A stretch of DNA of 24,133 nucleotides from Chromatiales bacterium (GCA_027001895.1 JALTLP010000067.1:1-24133), one strand, 5' to 3'; shown: positions 1 through 8,581, counted from the stretch's first letter. Notes: generated by a model from the sequence alone, not told the origin. Translations and numbers: made by a program.

Positions 1-1215
1 TTTTTTATAAGAACTACCTGACTTAAGAAACATATTTTCGAGTGCATCATCCACGGTAGCTGAAAATTTTAACGGGTTATTCTCTACAGGCTGAATCGTG
101 GTTACATTCATCCTGAACTCGTTCTTAATACTGCTACGTGAACTTAACACCTGCATCATACTGGCAACAGTTTCACGCAGCATTTCACCTGCTACCTGAT
201 TAATATAAAGTATTTGTGTGCGCGTAAGTTTGCCTGCAGGCAAACCCAGAGCATTAATAAATGTTGTATCAACTGAAGCATTTGATTGTGGAGCAGAAGC
301 ATTCTTTTTCTGATAAGCGATAAATTGCTGTTTTATTTTTTTCAGCTCATTTTTAAGTTTTTCATTTTCATTTTTATGTGTTTGCAATGCCGCAATTTCT
401 TTCATTAAGTTAAGATTTTCTGTCTGCAAATTCTGGATAGTGCCAGCATCGACCATGGTATGCCCTGCTGTTTGTGGCGAGGTTTGTAGTGGGGCTTGCT
501 GCACAGGCGTTTGCACATTGACATCGTCAAGCACTGCAAGGTTGTCATCTTCGGTTAAGTCCCAGTCCTCAGGAATTGCTCCTCCAACAGATTCCATGTT
601 TGATTGTGGCCAGTTAATAGACTGGTTAATAATATCCGACTGGTCAGAATGGGTCGCTGGTTGAGGTGTAAATATATCGGATGAAAAGTTTGCTGCTTCC
701 TGCAAGGGGGCTTTACTGTTTAAAGCCTCTAGTGGGTCCACGACCTGAGGTTCTGAATTCAGTAACGGTTCAATTGATGATATTTCATTGCTAGCAAAAG
801 GATCGCTACTCATAAAATCGGTTTGTGGTACTGCTTCGCTCGGAGCATCCATGCTGTTAAAGGGATCATCATAAGCCTGATAATTTTCTGCCGTATTCAA
901 TAGTTTAATCTTAAGCTTATAATCGCTTAACTCAATTTCATCACCATCCTGTAGCTGAACCTTGTTTCCTTTACCCATTGGTTCACGCGAGCCATTTAGA
1001 AAAGTACCGTTTGTACTTAAATCGGTTAAAACATAACCACCGTTTTCAAAGGTAATTTCACTGTGATTTGATGAAAGATAACAATCCGGGTCACTTAACA
1101 CCCAATAATTATCAGCACTTCTACCTATTGTACCGCCCTGCTCACCAAATGTTTTTGATGACTCGGCAACAGTACAATTCTCTGGAAATTCAATAATATT
1201 AATGAGTAATGACAT
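1..1215 (-). CDS. tagH: TagH/Fha-type FHA-domain T6SS protein, 3' end outside window
   Basis: Reading the minus strand from the ATG at 1215-1213 gives 405 uninterrupted codons to the window edge, so the C-terminus is missing. Residues 27-104 form a forkhead-associated domain with the usual phosphothreonine-binding positions: G31-R32-S33, S48/S49, H51 and the STNGT loop at 67-71. Residues 110-255 are an acidic, Ser/Gln/Pro-rich linker, probably disordered. Residues 258-304 are a heptad-like coiled coil. From about 315 onward comes the conserved TagH C-terminal region (NPLKFSATVDDALENMF at 380-396), which identifies a T6SS Fha protein rather than a generic FHA protein. In characterised systems Fha is phosphorylated by the kinase PpkA and gates T6SS assembly; no kinase is visible here. 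The start is fixed because a TAA codon sits in frame directly before it. It is transcribed away from tssA. Confidence 0.9.
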   Translation of the reverse strand, partial: MSLLINIIEFPENCTVAESSKTFGEQGGTIGRSADNYWVLSDPDCYLSSNHSEITFENGGYVLTDLSTNGTFLNGSREPMGKGNKVQLQDGDEIELSDYKLKIKLLNTAENYQAYDDPFNSMDAPSEAVPQTDFMSSDPFASNEISSIEPLLNSEPQVVDPLEALNSKAPLQEAANFSSDIFTPQPATHSDQSDIINQSINWPQSNMESVGGAIPEDWDLTEDDNLAVLDDVNVQTPVQQAPLQTSPQTAGHTMVDAGTIQNLQTENLNLMKEIAALQTHKNENEKLKNELKKIKQQFIAYQKKNASAPQSNASVDTTFINALGLPAGKLTRTQILYINQVAGEMLRETVASMMQVLSSRSSIKNEFRMNVTTIQPVENNPLKFSATVDDALENMFLKSGSSYKK

Positions 1216-1293
1216 TTAACTCGATCCATGTTTAAAACAATTGTGGTTAATTATTGTACTTTTTATTTAACCAAACATAATCTGGAACGGCTG

Positions 1294-1323
1294 ATTATAC
1301 GCTTTTATAAAGCAGAATCTCCA
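1294..1323 (-). promoter_or_regulatory. Candidate sigma-70 promoter for tagH
   Basis: On the minus strand there is a perfect -10 box TATAAT (complement of 1294-1299). A weak -35 box TGGAGA (complement of 1318-1323, 4 of 6 matches to TTGACA) lies 18 bases upstream. It would leave a leader of roughly 70 bases before the tagH start. The -10 match is strong and the -35 match poor. Confidence 0.4.
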
Positions 1324-1380
1324 CCAGGAATTACTTTATATGAAGTTTGCGAAATAATACTCAGTTCCTGATTTCTATAC

Positions 1381-1409
1381 TTTACATAGTTATCTAAATA
1401 TCATATAAA
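1381..1409 (+). promoter_or_regulatory. Candidate sigma-70 promoter for the tssA-tssH operon
   Basis: TTTACA at 1381-1386 (5 of 6 matches to the -35 consensus) is followed after exactly 17 bases by TATAAA at 1404-1409 (5 of 6 matches to the -10 consensus). Transcription would start near 1416, leaving a leader of about 115 bases before tssA. This is the best promoter match seen in the non-coding parts of the window. Confidence 0.5.
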
Positions 1410-1461
1410 AGTCAAAGGGTGTGTTTGCGTATTAAAAAAATAAAAACCGGCAAGCAAAATA

Positions 1462-1480
1462 TTGGTTAACAATTAGCCAA
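1462..1480. promoter_or_regulatory. Imperfect inverted repeat, possible operator or leader hairpin
   Basis: TTGGTTAA (1462-1469) and TTAGCCAA (1473-1480) are inverted copies with 7 of 8 matches around a 3-base centre. The repeat lies downstream of the predicted tssA promoter, inside the transcribed leader, where a repressor or an RNA structure could act. No protein is known to me to bind it, and chance is possible in AT-rich sequence. Confidence 0.25.
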
Positions 1481-1531
1481 CACTCTTCGACGTAGACTGG
1501 TTTTAAACCTTTTAAAATGGATGTACCCAAG

Positions 1532-2638
1532 ATGGCTTCTATCAATATAAATATCGACGAACTACTTGAACCAATTTCTGAAGAAAACCCGGTCGGCTCA
1601 GACTTACGCGAAGATCAAAAACCAGATTCAATCTATCAAAAAATTAAACAGGCACGTATGTCTGCCCGCGCTGCTGAGCGCAATAACATGTATGATCAAA
1701 GCAATAACGAAGCCATTGATCATTGGCGGAACATATCTGTACTAGCACCGGAAATTATCAGTAAGCACAGCAAAGATCTTGAAATTTCAAGTTGGTACAT
1801 TGAAGCCGTTGTTCGCTTACACGGTTTTCATGGCCTGAAAGAATGCTTCAAGTTAACCCGTGAACTTATCAATATGTACTGGGATTCTCTTTATCCACAA
1901 CCTGACGAAGATGGAATGTTAATCCGGGTAGCCCCGCTGGCTGGACTTAACGGCGAAGGTGCAGAAGGTGTGCTGATGGCACCGATTCGAAACATACCCA
2001 TTACCCAGGGCGACCATCCCGGCCCTTTCAGCTTATGGCAATACCAGCAAGCACTTGATATACAAAAAATTACAGACCCGGAAGCGAAAAGTGAAAACTT
2101 TGCCCGTATTGGTTTTTCGCTTGATGATATTGAAGCGGCCGTCAGTAGTAGCAGTGAAGCCTTTTATGTTGAATTAAGAGACGACATTACGGAATGTATT
2201 AACGAATACAAACAAATCAGTAAACTATTAGACGAGCGTTGCGATACGAATGAAGCGCCACCAACGAGCAATATGATTGCTGTTCTGGAACAATGTCTTG
2301 GCGCCGTGAATCACCTCGGGCGTAACAAGTTCCCGATAGAAGAAGTCGACGAAATGGAATCAGATACTACCGATAATACTGATGGCTCTGCCACTTCTTC
2401 AGCAAGCGTCAAAGCCGGTGCTGTCAATTCTCGTGAAGCTGCCTTTCAACAGCTATACGTTATATCTGAATTTTTTAGAAAAACTGAACCACATTCTCCT
2501 ATTTCCTACATTCTTGCGAAAGCAGTAAAATGGGGAAATATGCCTCTAAATGAACTTATTGGGGAGCTAATACCTGATGATTCATCACGAGAATACTATT
2601 CATCCTTAACGGGTGTAAACTTTAATGACGAAACGTAA
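1532..2638 (+). CDS. tssA: T6SS assembly protein TssA (ImpA N-terminal domain family)
   Basis: TssA-family proteins associate with the baseplate or the distal sheath end and coordinate tail tube and sheath polymerisation. The N-terminus has the ImpA_N signature (ISEENPVGSDLRED, then ARAAERNN). The C-terminal segment EPHSPISYILAKAVKWGNMP matches the short TssA class typified by P. aeruginosa TssA1. An acidic, Ser/Thr-rich linker separates the two parts. An in-frame ATG lies 15 bases upstream at 1517 (adding MDVPK). I prefer 1532 because MASIN-type openings are usual in the family and a GGA element lies 10 bases ahead, while 1517 has no ribosome binding site. The protein is 368 residues from 1532. 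It is the first gene of the operon, 35 bases before tssB. Confidence 0.93.
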   Translation: MASININIDELLEPISEENPVGSDLREDQKPDSIYQKIKQARMSARAAERNNMYDQSNNEAIDHWRNISVLAPEIISKHSKDLEISSWYIEAVVRLHGFHGLKECFKLTRELINMYWDSLYPQPDEDGMLIRVAPLAGLNGEGAEGVLMAPIRNIPITQGDHPGPFSLWQYQQALDIQKITDPEAKSENFARIGFSLDDIEAAVSSSSEAFYVELRDDITECINEYKQISKLLDERCDTNEAPPTSNMIAVLEQCLGAVNHLGRNKFPIEEVDEMESDTTDNTDGSATSSASVKAGAVNSREAAFQQLYVISEFFRKTEPHSPISYILAKAVKWGNMPLNELIGELIPDDSSREYYSSLTGVNFNDET

Positions 2639-2673
2639 CACTTTCAAAACCTAACAAATTTTAAGGAATCATC

Positions 2674-3195
2674 ATGGCTGATAGTATCCACGACAAATTA
2701 AAGCGAGTTCGTAAACCACGAGTTCATATCACGTACGACGTTGAAACCAATGGCGCAGTTGAAGAAAAGGAAATCCCTTTTGTAATGGGCGTTATGGGCG
2801 ACTACTCCGGCGATAACACCGAAAACAAGAAGCCACTTAAAGACAGAAAGTTTTCACAGATTGACCGCGACAACTTCAATGATGTAATGGCAAATATTTC
2901 GCCAGGCTTACGAATGAAAGTCGAAAATACACTTGAAAAAGACGGCAGTGAGTTTTCACTGGATCTCAATTTTAAAAGCATGGAAGACTTTGAGCCCCAC
3001 AAAATTGTTAACGAAGTGGAACCACTGAAAAACCTCATGGATACGCGCAATAAATTACGCGACCTGTTAACAAAAGCGGATCGTTCAGAAGAACTTGAAA
3101 CGATTCTCGAAGAAATTTTAAGCAACTCAGATGCGTTATCTTCCTTCTCTGAGGAACTGGGCGTAAATGCGAAAGACGAAAAAGGTGATGAATAA
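2674..3195 (+). CDS. tssB: T6SS contractile sheath small subunit TssB (VipA family)
   Basis: TssB pairs with TssC to build the cytoplasmic contractile sheath around the Hcp tube. The 173-residue product has family length and the characteristic opening IHDKLKRVRKPRVHITYDVE. It also has the conserved block IPFVMGVMGDYSG near residue 35 and the segment FSQIDRDNFNDVMANISPGL near residues 60-79. A clear Shine-Dalgarno element, TAAGGA, precedes the ATG. The stop overlaps the start of tssC by one base (TAATG), which suggests translational coupling of the two sheath subunits. Confidence 0.97.
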   Translation: MADSIHDKLKRVRKPRVHITYDVETNGAVEEKEIPFVMGVMGDYSGDNTENKKPLKDRKFSQIDRDNFNDVMANISPGLRMKVENTLEKDGSEFSLDLNFKSMEDFEPHKIVNEVEPLKNLMDTRNKLRDLLTKADRSEELETILEEILSNSDALSSFSEELGVNAKDEKGDE

Positions 3196-4679
3196 TGACT
3201 AAGAAAGAACAATTACTCGACGAGGAAGAAGATGTACTAGAGGTCAGTCTGCTTGAACAGGCTATTGGTGCAACCAAGCAAACAGCAAAAGAAACGACAG
3301 AAGATCTGCTTAAAACCCTTACATCAGAAGCGATGAAAGGTACGGTCAAGTGGAACAAAAATCTTTCTGTAACAATTAATGCTGCCCTCGCTGCTATTGA
3401 TGCTGCCATGTCTGAACAACTATCAGCTATCATGCAACATGAAAAATTTCAGAAACTCGAAGGCTCATGGCGCGGCCTGCATCACCTGGTTATGAACTCA
3501 GAAACGAGCTCACAACTTAAAATTCGTGTTTTAAATATCAGCCGCAAAGAACTGAGCAAGGATCTTTCAACGGCAACAGAATTTGACCAGAGCACCACTT
3601 TCAAAAAAATCTACGAAAGTGAATTTGGTATAGCCGGTGGTGAACCATATGCAGCGTTAGTTGGTGATTATGAATTTACTTCACACCCGGATGATATAGA
3701 ACTTCTGACCAATATTTCCAATATTGCCGCTGCTGGCTTCTGCCCTTTCATTTCTGCGGCAAGCCCGTCCATGTTCGGATTTGACAGCTTTACTGAACTG
3801 TCCAAACCAAGAGACCTTGAAAAAATATTTGAATCTGCCGAATACATTTCATGGCGCAGTTTCCGTGACAGTGAAGATTCACGTTTTGTCACCCTGACAA
3901 TGCCTCGTGTGCTCGCTCGTCTACCATACGGACAAGCAACCAAACCAGTAGAAATATTTAACTTCGAAGAAGCGCATGTCAATGCCGAAGGCAAACATCT
4001 CGAAGGTGAGCATGATGAATACTGCTGGATGAATGCTGCCTATGCGATGGGTACAACACTAACCAAGTCTTTTGCAGAAAATGGCTGGTGTACCAGTATT
4101 CGTGGTGCTGAAGGTGGCGGCAAAGTTGAAGGCCTGCCTTCGCATGTCTTTGTTAGTGACGACGGTGACATGGATCAGAAATGTCCAACTGAAATTGGCA
4201 TCACTGATCGCCGTGAAGCGGAACTTAGCAAACTCGGGTTTTTACCGCTTTGCCATTATAAAAACACTGACTATGCCGTGTTCTTTGGTGCTCAAACGAC
4301 TCAAAAACCAAAATCCTATGATGATCCGGATGCGACTTCCAATGCTGCCATTTCTGCCCGTTTACCGTATGTAATGGCTACATCACGTGTTGCGCATTTC
4401 CTTAAGGTAATGGCCCGCGATAAAGTGGGTTCATTTATGGAAGCCGCAGATGCAGAAGAATGGCTTAATCGCTGGATCGGTAACTATGTAAATGCAAGCC
4501 CAGGTTCCAGCCCGGAAATGAAAGCACAGTTTCCGTTTGCAGAAGCACAGGTTGAAGTAAAAGAAGTACCTGGACAACCTGGTGTTTATAATGCTGTCGC
4601 CTGGATGCGTCCATGGTTACAAATGGAAGAACTAACCGCTTCATTACGACTAGTCGCTAAAATTCCTAAAGCGGGTTAA
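3195..4679 (+). CDS. tssC: T6SS contractile sheath large subunit TssC (VipB family)
   Basis: This is the large sheath subunit; its N-terminal helix is normally the element exposed after contraction and recognised by ClpV. The 494-residue protein has the family blocks KFQKLEGSWRGL (85-95), EFDQSTTFKKIY (129-140), GIAGGEPYAALVGDYE (145-160) and FGFDSF (194-199). Further on are RVLARLPY, a WMNAAYAM segment and RDKVGSF. The N-terminal 50 residues are charged and predicted helical. An AAGGTGAT element inside the end of tssB serves as ribosome binding site. A second, divergent TssC-family gene follows after 47 bases containing a hairpin. Of the two paralogues this is the more canonical sheath protein, because it is coupled directly to tssB. 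Confidence 0.97.
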   Translation: MTKKEQLLDEEEDVLEVSLLEQAIGATKQTAKETTEDLLKTLTSEAMKGTVKWNKNLSVTINAALAAIDAAMSEQLSAIMQHEKFQKLEGSWRGLHHLVMNSETSSQLKIRVLNISRKELSKDLSTATEFDQSTTFKKIYESEFGIAGGEPYAALVGDYEFTSHPDDIELLTNISNIAAAGFCPFISAASPSMFGFDSFTELSKPRDLEKIFESAEYISWRSFRDSEDSRFVTLTMPRVLARLPYGQATKPVEIFNFEEAHVNAEGKHLEGEHDEYCWMNAAYAMGTTLTKSFAENGWCTSIRGAEGGGKVEGLPSHVFVSDDGDMDQKCPTEIGITDRREAELSKLGFLPLCHYKNTDYAVFFGAQTTQKPKSYDDPDATSNAAISARLPYVMATSRVAHFLKVMARDKVGSFMEAADAEEWLNRWIGNYVNASPGSSPEMKAQFPFAEAQVEVKEVPGQPGVYNAVAWMRPWLQMEELTASLRLVAKIPKAG

Positions 4680-4686
4680 AGATATT

Positions 4687-4706
4687 TGCGGGGAGAAATC
4701 CCCGCA
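4687..4706 (+). promoter_or_regulatory. Strong GAAA-tetraloop hairpin between tssC and tssC2
   Basis: GCGGGGA (4688-4694), loop GAAA (4695-4698) and TCCCCGC (4699-4705) form a perfect 7-bp GC-rich stem, extended to 8 bp by T4687-A4706. GAAA belongs to the very stable GNRA tetraloop class. The downstream bases are ATTATTAAAT, not a continuous U-tract, so it is probably not an efficient intrinsic terminator. A partial terminator or a 3' stabiliser of the tssBC message is more plausible. It ends 20 bases before the tssC2 start codon. Confidence 0.75.
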
Positions 4707-4726
4707 TTATTAAATGGATTCAAGCT

Positions 4727-6244
4727 GTGCCTTCTTCAACTCAAAAATATAAACATAAATTACAATATAAACAAAGCCCTGTTCTTCAAGCCCTCACAGA
4801 ACAACCCTCTTATATTACAAATTTACAGGAGTTTTTAACTGAAACCGATCCTGTAAAAGCATTAACCTACTGGTTAGTTGAAAACACAACCACATCCAGA
4901 ATAAAAACAACAGACGATATCAGTAATGCAATCAATCTGGCAATTTCAAAAATTGATCAACTGATTAACGATCAACTTAACACCATTATTCATCACCCAA
5001 AATTTCAGAAACTCGAATCGTCATGGCGTGGCCTGTGGTATTTACTGGTTCAGGCCGAAGATAGTAAAAATGTGAAAATTCGGGTTCTCGATGCCAGTTG
5101 GGTCGATGTTGTGAAAGATATAAACCGGGCACTGGAATTCGACCAAAGCCACCTGTTCCAGAAAATTTATAATGAAGAATACGGAATCGCCGGTGGTGAG
5201 CCCTACAGTGTTATTATCGGTGACTATGAAATAAGCCATCGGGTAACCGAAAAACATCCTCATGATGACTTGCTCACACTTGAAGGTCTTGCAGAAATTG
5301 CAGCAACGGCATTCGCCCCTTTTATCGCAGGCGCATCTGCCGAACTGTTTGGCCTCGATAGTTTCGCTGAACTGGGCACACCGCTTAATCTCGAAACAAT
5401 ATTTAGCCAGGATGAATATATAAAATGGCATCGCTTACGCGACAAAACCGATACACGGTTTATCGGTCTGACAGCACCACGTGTTCTGGCACGTTTACCC
5501 TACAAAACAACACCTGGAAATTACAAAGGCATTTTCTTTTATGAAAAGGTAACAGGTATAAATGCTGAAAACTACTTATGGATGAATGCCAGTTATGCCT
5601 TTGCATCAATCTTAATACGCGAATTTATTAATGTCGGCTGGTTCGGACATATCCGTGGTGTTATCCGTAACCAGATAGGTGGTGGTTTATTAACAAACCT
5701 TCCGGTTGATTACTACCAAAGTGACTCAGATAAACTCTGGGCAAAACCTGTTACCGATGTCGTTATTAGCGATAAACTGGAACGTGAAATGAGTGAGCTG
5801 GGTCTATTGCCTCTGTGCCAGTGTTATGACAGCCCGTTTGCTGCATTTTACAACAACCAGTCGTTACACCGTCCGAAATTACAGTCGAACAAGGAAGCAA
5901 ATGTAAATGCCAAGCTATCCGTCATGTTGCAGCATATCCTCTGTGGTTCACGAATAGCCCATTATATTAAGGTAATTTTTCGTGACAAAGTCGGCTCATT
6001 TATTAGTGCACAAAGTGTAGAGGAATATATACAAAACTGGCTGCATAAATATACAACCGGTCGCGAAGATCTTGAATGGGAAGCGCAGGCACGCTACCCA
6101 CTACGCGAAGCAATGGTAAGGGTTAAAGAACACCCGGCAAAACCCGGTCAGTACTTGTGCGTTATTCATATGAAGCCACATTACCAGCTAGACCAGATGG
6201 TTTCAGAACTTGAACTTGCTACAGAACTGATGAAAACAGGCTAG
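4727..6244 (+). CDS. Second TssC-family sheath-like protein (ImpD-like paralogue)
   Basis: This 505-residue protein is an intact, diverged paralogue of the preceding TssC. It shares KFQKLESSWRGL (92-103), LEFDQSHLFQKIY (136-148), GIAGGEPYSVIIGDYE (153-168), FGLDSFAELGTP, RVLARLPY, a WMNASYAF segment and RDKVGSF. Its first 60 residues are unrelated to those of TssC and lack the acidic helix. The arrangement matches ImpC/ImpD of Rhizobium leguminosarum and the two TssC proteins of Agrobacterium. Its role there is less settled than that of TssC: it could be a minor sheath subunit, a cap or an adaptor. The start is GTG, with GGA 8 bases upstream; the nearby ATG at 4714 is out of frame. It follows the hairpin and lies 11 bases before tssE. 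Confidence 0.93.
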   Translation: MPSSTQKYKHKLQYKQSPVLQALTEQPSYITNLQEFLTETDPVKALTYWLVENTTTSRIKTTDDISNAINLAISKIDQLINDQLNTIIHHPKFQKLESSWRGLWYLLVQAEDSKNVKIRVLDASWVDVVKDINRALEFDQSHLFQKIYNEEYGIAGGEPYSVIIGDYEISHRVTEKHPHDDLLTLEGLAEIAATAFAPFIAGASAELFGLDSFAELGTPLNLETIFSQDEYIKWHRLRDKTDTRFIGLTAPRVLARLPYKTTPGNYKGIFFYEKVTGINAENYLWMNASYAFASILIREFINVGWFGHIRGVIRNQIGGGLLTNLPVDYYQSDSDKLWAKPVTDVVISDKLEREMSELGLLPLCQCYDSPFAAFYNNQSLHRPKLQSNKEANVNAKLSVMLQHILCGSRIAHYIKVIFRDKVGSFISAQSVEEYIQNWLHKYTTGREDLEWEAQARYPLREAMVRVKEHPAKPGQYLCVIHMKPHYQLDQMVSELELATELMKTG

Positions 6245-6255
6245 GTATTGATAAT

Positions 6256-6753
6256 ATGGCAAGTGTAGACAAGAAAAGAAAATTACGAGCTTCCGTGCTG
6301 GACAGACTTATCGATAATGAACCACAGTCTTCTATTGATATGGATGCCAATAATTATCATAAACTCAAAAATCTGCGTGATAGTGTAAGACGTGACCTGG
6401 AAAACCTTCTGAATACCCGTTATAAAATAATGCAACCGGATGAAAAGTACAGCGAACTTGAATCATCAGTTTTAAATTACGGTTTACCCGATTTAGCTAC
6501 AGTCAATATGGCTGACATAGAAAAAAAGCAGCAGTTCCTGGAAAATTTTGAAAGCATATTAAGAGAATTTGAACCTCGTTTTAAATCCATTAACATTTCT
6601 TTCCTCGACAATACAGATAAACTTGATCGAACACTTCGTTTTCGCATTGATGCTACCCTGTTTGCCGACCCTTACCCGGAAGTTATTGTTTTCGACTCGG
6701 TACTTGAACCGGTAACCCGTTCAATTAATGTTAAAGAGGTTGGTAATGGCTGA
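6256..6753 (+). CDS. tssE: T6SS baseplate subunit TssE (gp25-like)
   Basis: TssE is the T4 gp25-like baseplate wedge protein that helps initiate sheath polymerisation. The 165-residue product has a basic N-terminus with SVLDRLID near residue 13. It also has the NLLNTRY and LNYGLPDL segments, and the diagnostic EPR triad in FEPRF near residue 117 that is conserved in gp25-like proteins. The start has an AGGT element about 10 bases upstream. The last 8 bases overlap the start of tssF, implying coupled translation. No tagJ (impE) gene lies between the TssC pair and tssE, although that accessory gene is present at this point in several Imp-type clusters. Confidence 0.94.
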   Translation: MASVDKKRKLRASVLDRLIDNEPQSSIDMDANNYHKLKNLRDSVRRDLENLLNTRYKIMQPDEKYSELESSVLNYGLPDLATVNMADIEKKQQFLENFESILREFEPRFKSINISFLDNTDKLDRTLRFRIDATLFADPYPEVIVFDSVLEPVTRSINVKEVGNG

Positions 6754-8581
6754 CGAACTACTACCCTATTTTGAAAAAGAACTGGCATTTATCCGGCAAC
6801 TTGGAGCTGAGTTTTCCAAAGAACAACCCAAAATAGCTGGCCGACTCGGTGTTAATGCTGATACCGTTGAAGATCCACATGTATCAAGACTTATTGAAAG
6901 TTTCGCCTATTTAAATGCACGTATTCAGCATAAACTCGATGATGACCTGCCTGAAATAAGTGATTCACTTTTAAACGTATTGTTCCCGCATTACCAGCGG
7001 CCAATACCATCTATGACTATTGTAAAATTCACCCCGGATGAAGATCAGCTTGATTCAAAATACGTTGTCCCCAAAAACAGCCTTCTTGAAACCGACCTGT
7101 TCCAGGGCGAGCGTTGTCACTTTACAACGATTTATCAGACAGAATTATTACCTGTTAATGTTACATCGGCATCGGTAATGGGCCGGCCATTTAATACACC
7201 TGGCTCATCAACAGTTAAAGGTGCACAAAGCGTCCTTAAGTTACACCTTTCAACTTATTCAGATGACATTCAGTTTTCAGAACTTAATCTGGATAAAATA
7301 CGCTTTCATTTAAAAGGTCAGGCACAGCATATTAACCCGCTTTACGAAATGCTGTTAAATAATTGCCTTAGTGTCGTCATTGCAAGCTCTGATGATGACA
7401 CATCCCCCGTCTTTCTTGATAAAAACTGTATACAAAAAGCAGGCTTTGATGATGAAGATGGTATGCTACCTTACCCTGATGCTTCGTTTACAGGTTACAG
7501 GTTACTAACAGAATTTTTTGTTTTCCCTGAAAAATTCATGTTTATTGATTTTATCGGCCTGAAAAACAAACTCAAAGACAAAACTGGAAAAGATATAATT
7601 ATCTACGCCTATCTGGGTGATTCTGATGTTGAACTTGAACATAACGTCAACGAAGAAACTTTTCTGACAGGCTGCACACCCGCAATTAATTTATTTAAAC
7701 AAAAAGCTGACCCAATAAAACTTGACCACACACAACAGGAGTACCAGGTTATTCCTGATATACGGCGGCCTTCAGGTTTTGAGGTCTATTCAATTGACAA
7801 AGTAACAGCAACGGACTCCTCCGGTGGAAGCAAGGAGTTTCATCCAATGTATGGACTGACACACGAACACCAGGATGAAGCTCATCATTCTTTCTGGTTT
7901 TCAAACAGGCGCAGTTCAAAAATGGGTAATTTTCAACGCGACGATGCAACGGATGTTTTTATCTGCCCGGTTGATTTAAGTTTTAACCCCAATCAACCTG
8001 ATGACACTATATTAATGCTTGAAACAACTTGCAGCAATCGCAACCAGCCCTCAAAGCTGCCATTTAATAATGAGCAACCCAATCTGCAATGTGTAGATAT
8101 TTCACCACCATGCTTAAATATACGGTGTATAACAAAACCAACCGTTACAATACACCCGCCACTACGTAACCAGGCACGCTGGCGCTTATTATCGCACCTT
8201 AACCTTAATCATTTGTCGCTTACCGGAAGAGACAATGCAACGGAATCGCTTAAAGAAATATTAAGACTATATGATTTTGGTGAGTCAGCCGTGTCAAGAG
8301 CACTGGTTGCGTCAATACAAAATGTGAGTGCACATCCGATAAGCGCTCCACTAAATATAGATGGTCGTGCAACACTTTGCCGTGGAATAGAAGTAGAAGT
8401 AACCATTGATGACACAATGCTGGCAGGTAGCAGCAGTTATCTTTTTGCCAATATTCTTGAACACTTTTTTGCGCTTTACTGTTCAATAAACTCCTTTACC
8501 CGGGTACTGGTTAAACTAAAAAACAAAGAAGGTTATCTTAAAAAATGTCCTCCCAGAGCTGGCAAAAAAGTACTTCTATAA
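6746..8581 (+). CDS. tssF: T6SS baseplate subunit TssF (VasA/ImpG family)
   Basis: TssF forms the baseplate wedge together with TssG, TssE and TssK. The 611-residue product has the usual family length and opens with LLPYFEKELAFIRQLGAEF, typical of TssF. A second conserved block, IESFAYLNARIQHKLDDDLP, lies near residues 45-64, followed by LFPHYQRPIPSM. The frame is open 18 bases further upstream to another ATG at 6728. The start at 6746 is preferred because GAGG stands 8 bases before it and the family begins there. The gene overlaps tssE by 8 bases and tssG by 37 bases, so wedge components are probably translated in coupled fashion. Confidence 0.95.
   Translation: MADELLPYFEKELAFIRQLGAEFSKEQPKIAGRLGVNADTVEDPHVSRLIESFAYLNARIQHKLDDDLPEISDSLLNVLFPHYQRPIPSMTIVKFTPDEDQLDSKYVVPKNSLLETDLFQGERCHFTTIYQTELLPVNVTSASVMGRPFNTPGSSTVKGAQSVLKLHLSTYSDDIQFSELNLDKIRFHLKGQAQHINPLYEMLLNNCLSVVIASSDDDTSPVFLDKNCIQKAGFDDEDGMLPYPDASFTGYRLLTEFFVFPEKFMFIDFIGLKNKLKDKTGKDIIIYAYLGDSDVELEHNVNEETFLTGCTPAINLFKQKADPIKLDHTQQEYQVIPDIRRPSGFEVYSIDKVTATDSSGGSKEFHPMYGLTHEHQDEAHHSFWFSNRRSSKMGNFQRDDATDVFICPVDLSFNPNQPDDTILMLETTCSNRNQPSKLPFNNEQPNLQCVDISPPCLNIRCITKPTVTIHPPLRNQARWRLLSHLNLNHLSLTGRDNATESLKEILRLYDFGESAVSRALVASIQNVSAHPISAPLNIDGRATLCRGIEVEVTIDDTMLAGSSSYLFANILEHFFALYCSINSFTRVLVKLKNKEGYLKKCPPRAGKKVLL

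Larger units (their letters stand above)
1216..1531. other. Divergent tagH/tssA intergenic control region
   Basis: This AT-rich region of about 315 bases contains no credible gene on either strand. It holds one sigma-70-like promoter candidate facing each way, an imperfect inverted repeat at 1462-1480, and a short palindrome at 1499-1509. The 9-base word GTTTTAAAC occurs just upstream of both genes, each time on that gene's coding strand (1500-1508 plus, 1238-1230 minus). I found no convincing sigma-54 site (GG and GC twelve bases apart), although several T6SS clusters use that factor. Confidence 0.7.

Noticed and set aside
440..664. Plus-strand 74-codon reading frame, Cys/Ser-rich
   Set aside because: It lies antisense within the linker-coding part of tagH, whose minus-strand frame is continuous and recognisable. 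It has no ribosome binding site and the composition is a by-product of the opposite strand.
1276..1430. Possible sigma-54 promoter in the tagH/tssA gap
   Set aside because: TGGAACG and two TTTGC words are present, but no GG and GC pair has the required 12-base offset.
2802..3433. Two overlapping minus-strand frames opposite tssB and tssC
   Set aside because: Both are Ser-rich shadows of well-conserved sheath genes, with no homology signal that I recognise and no ribosome binding site.
6728..6745. Upstream ATG start for tssF giving MLKRLV
   Set aside because: The GAGG ribosome binding site lies inside this stretch, and the family starts at the later Met (6746).
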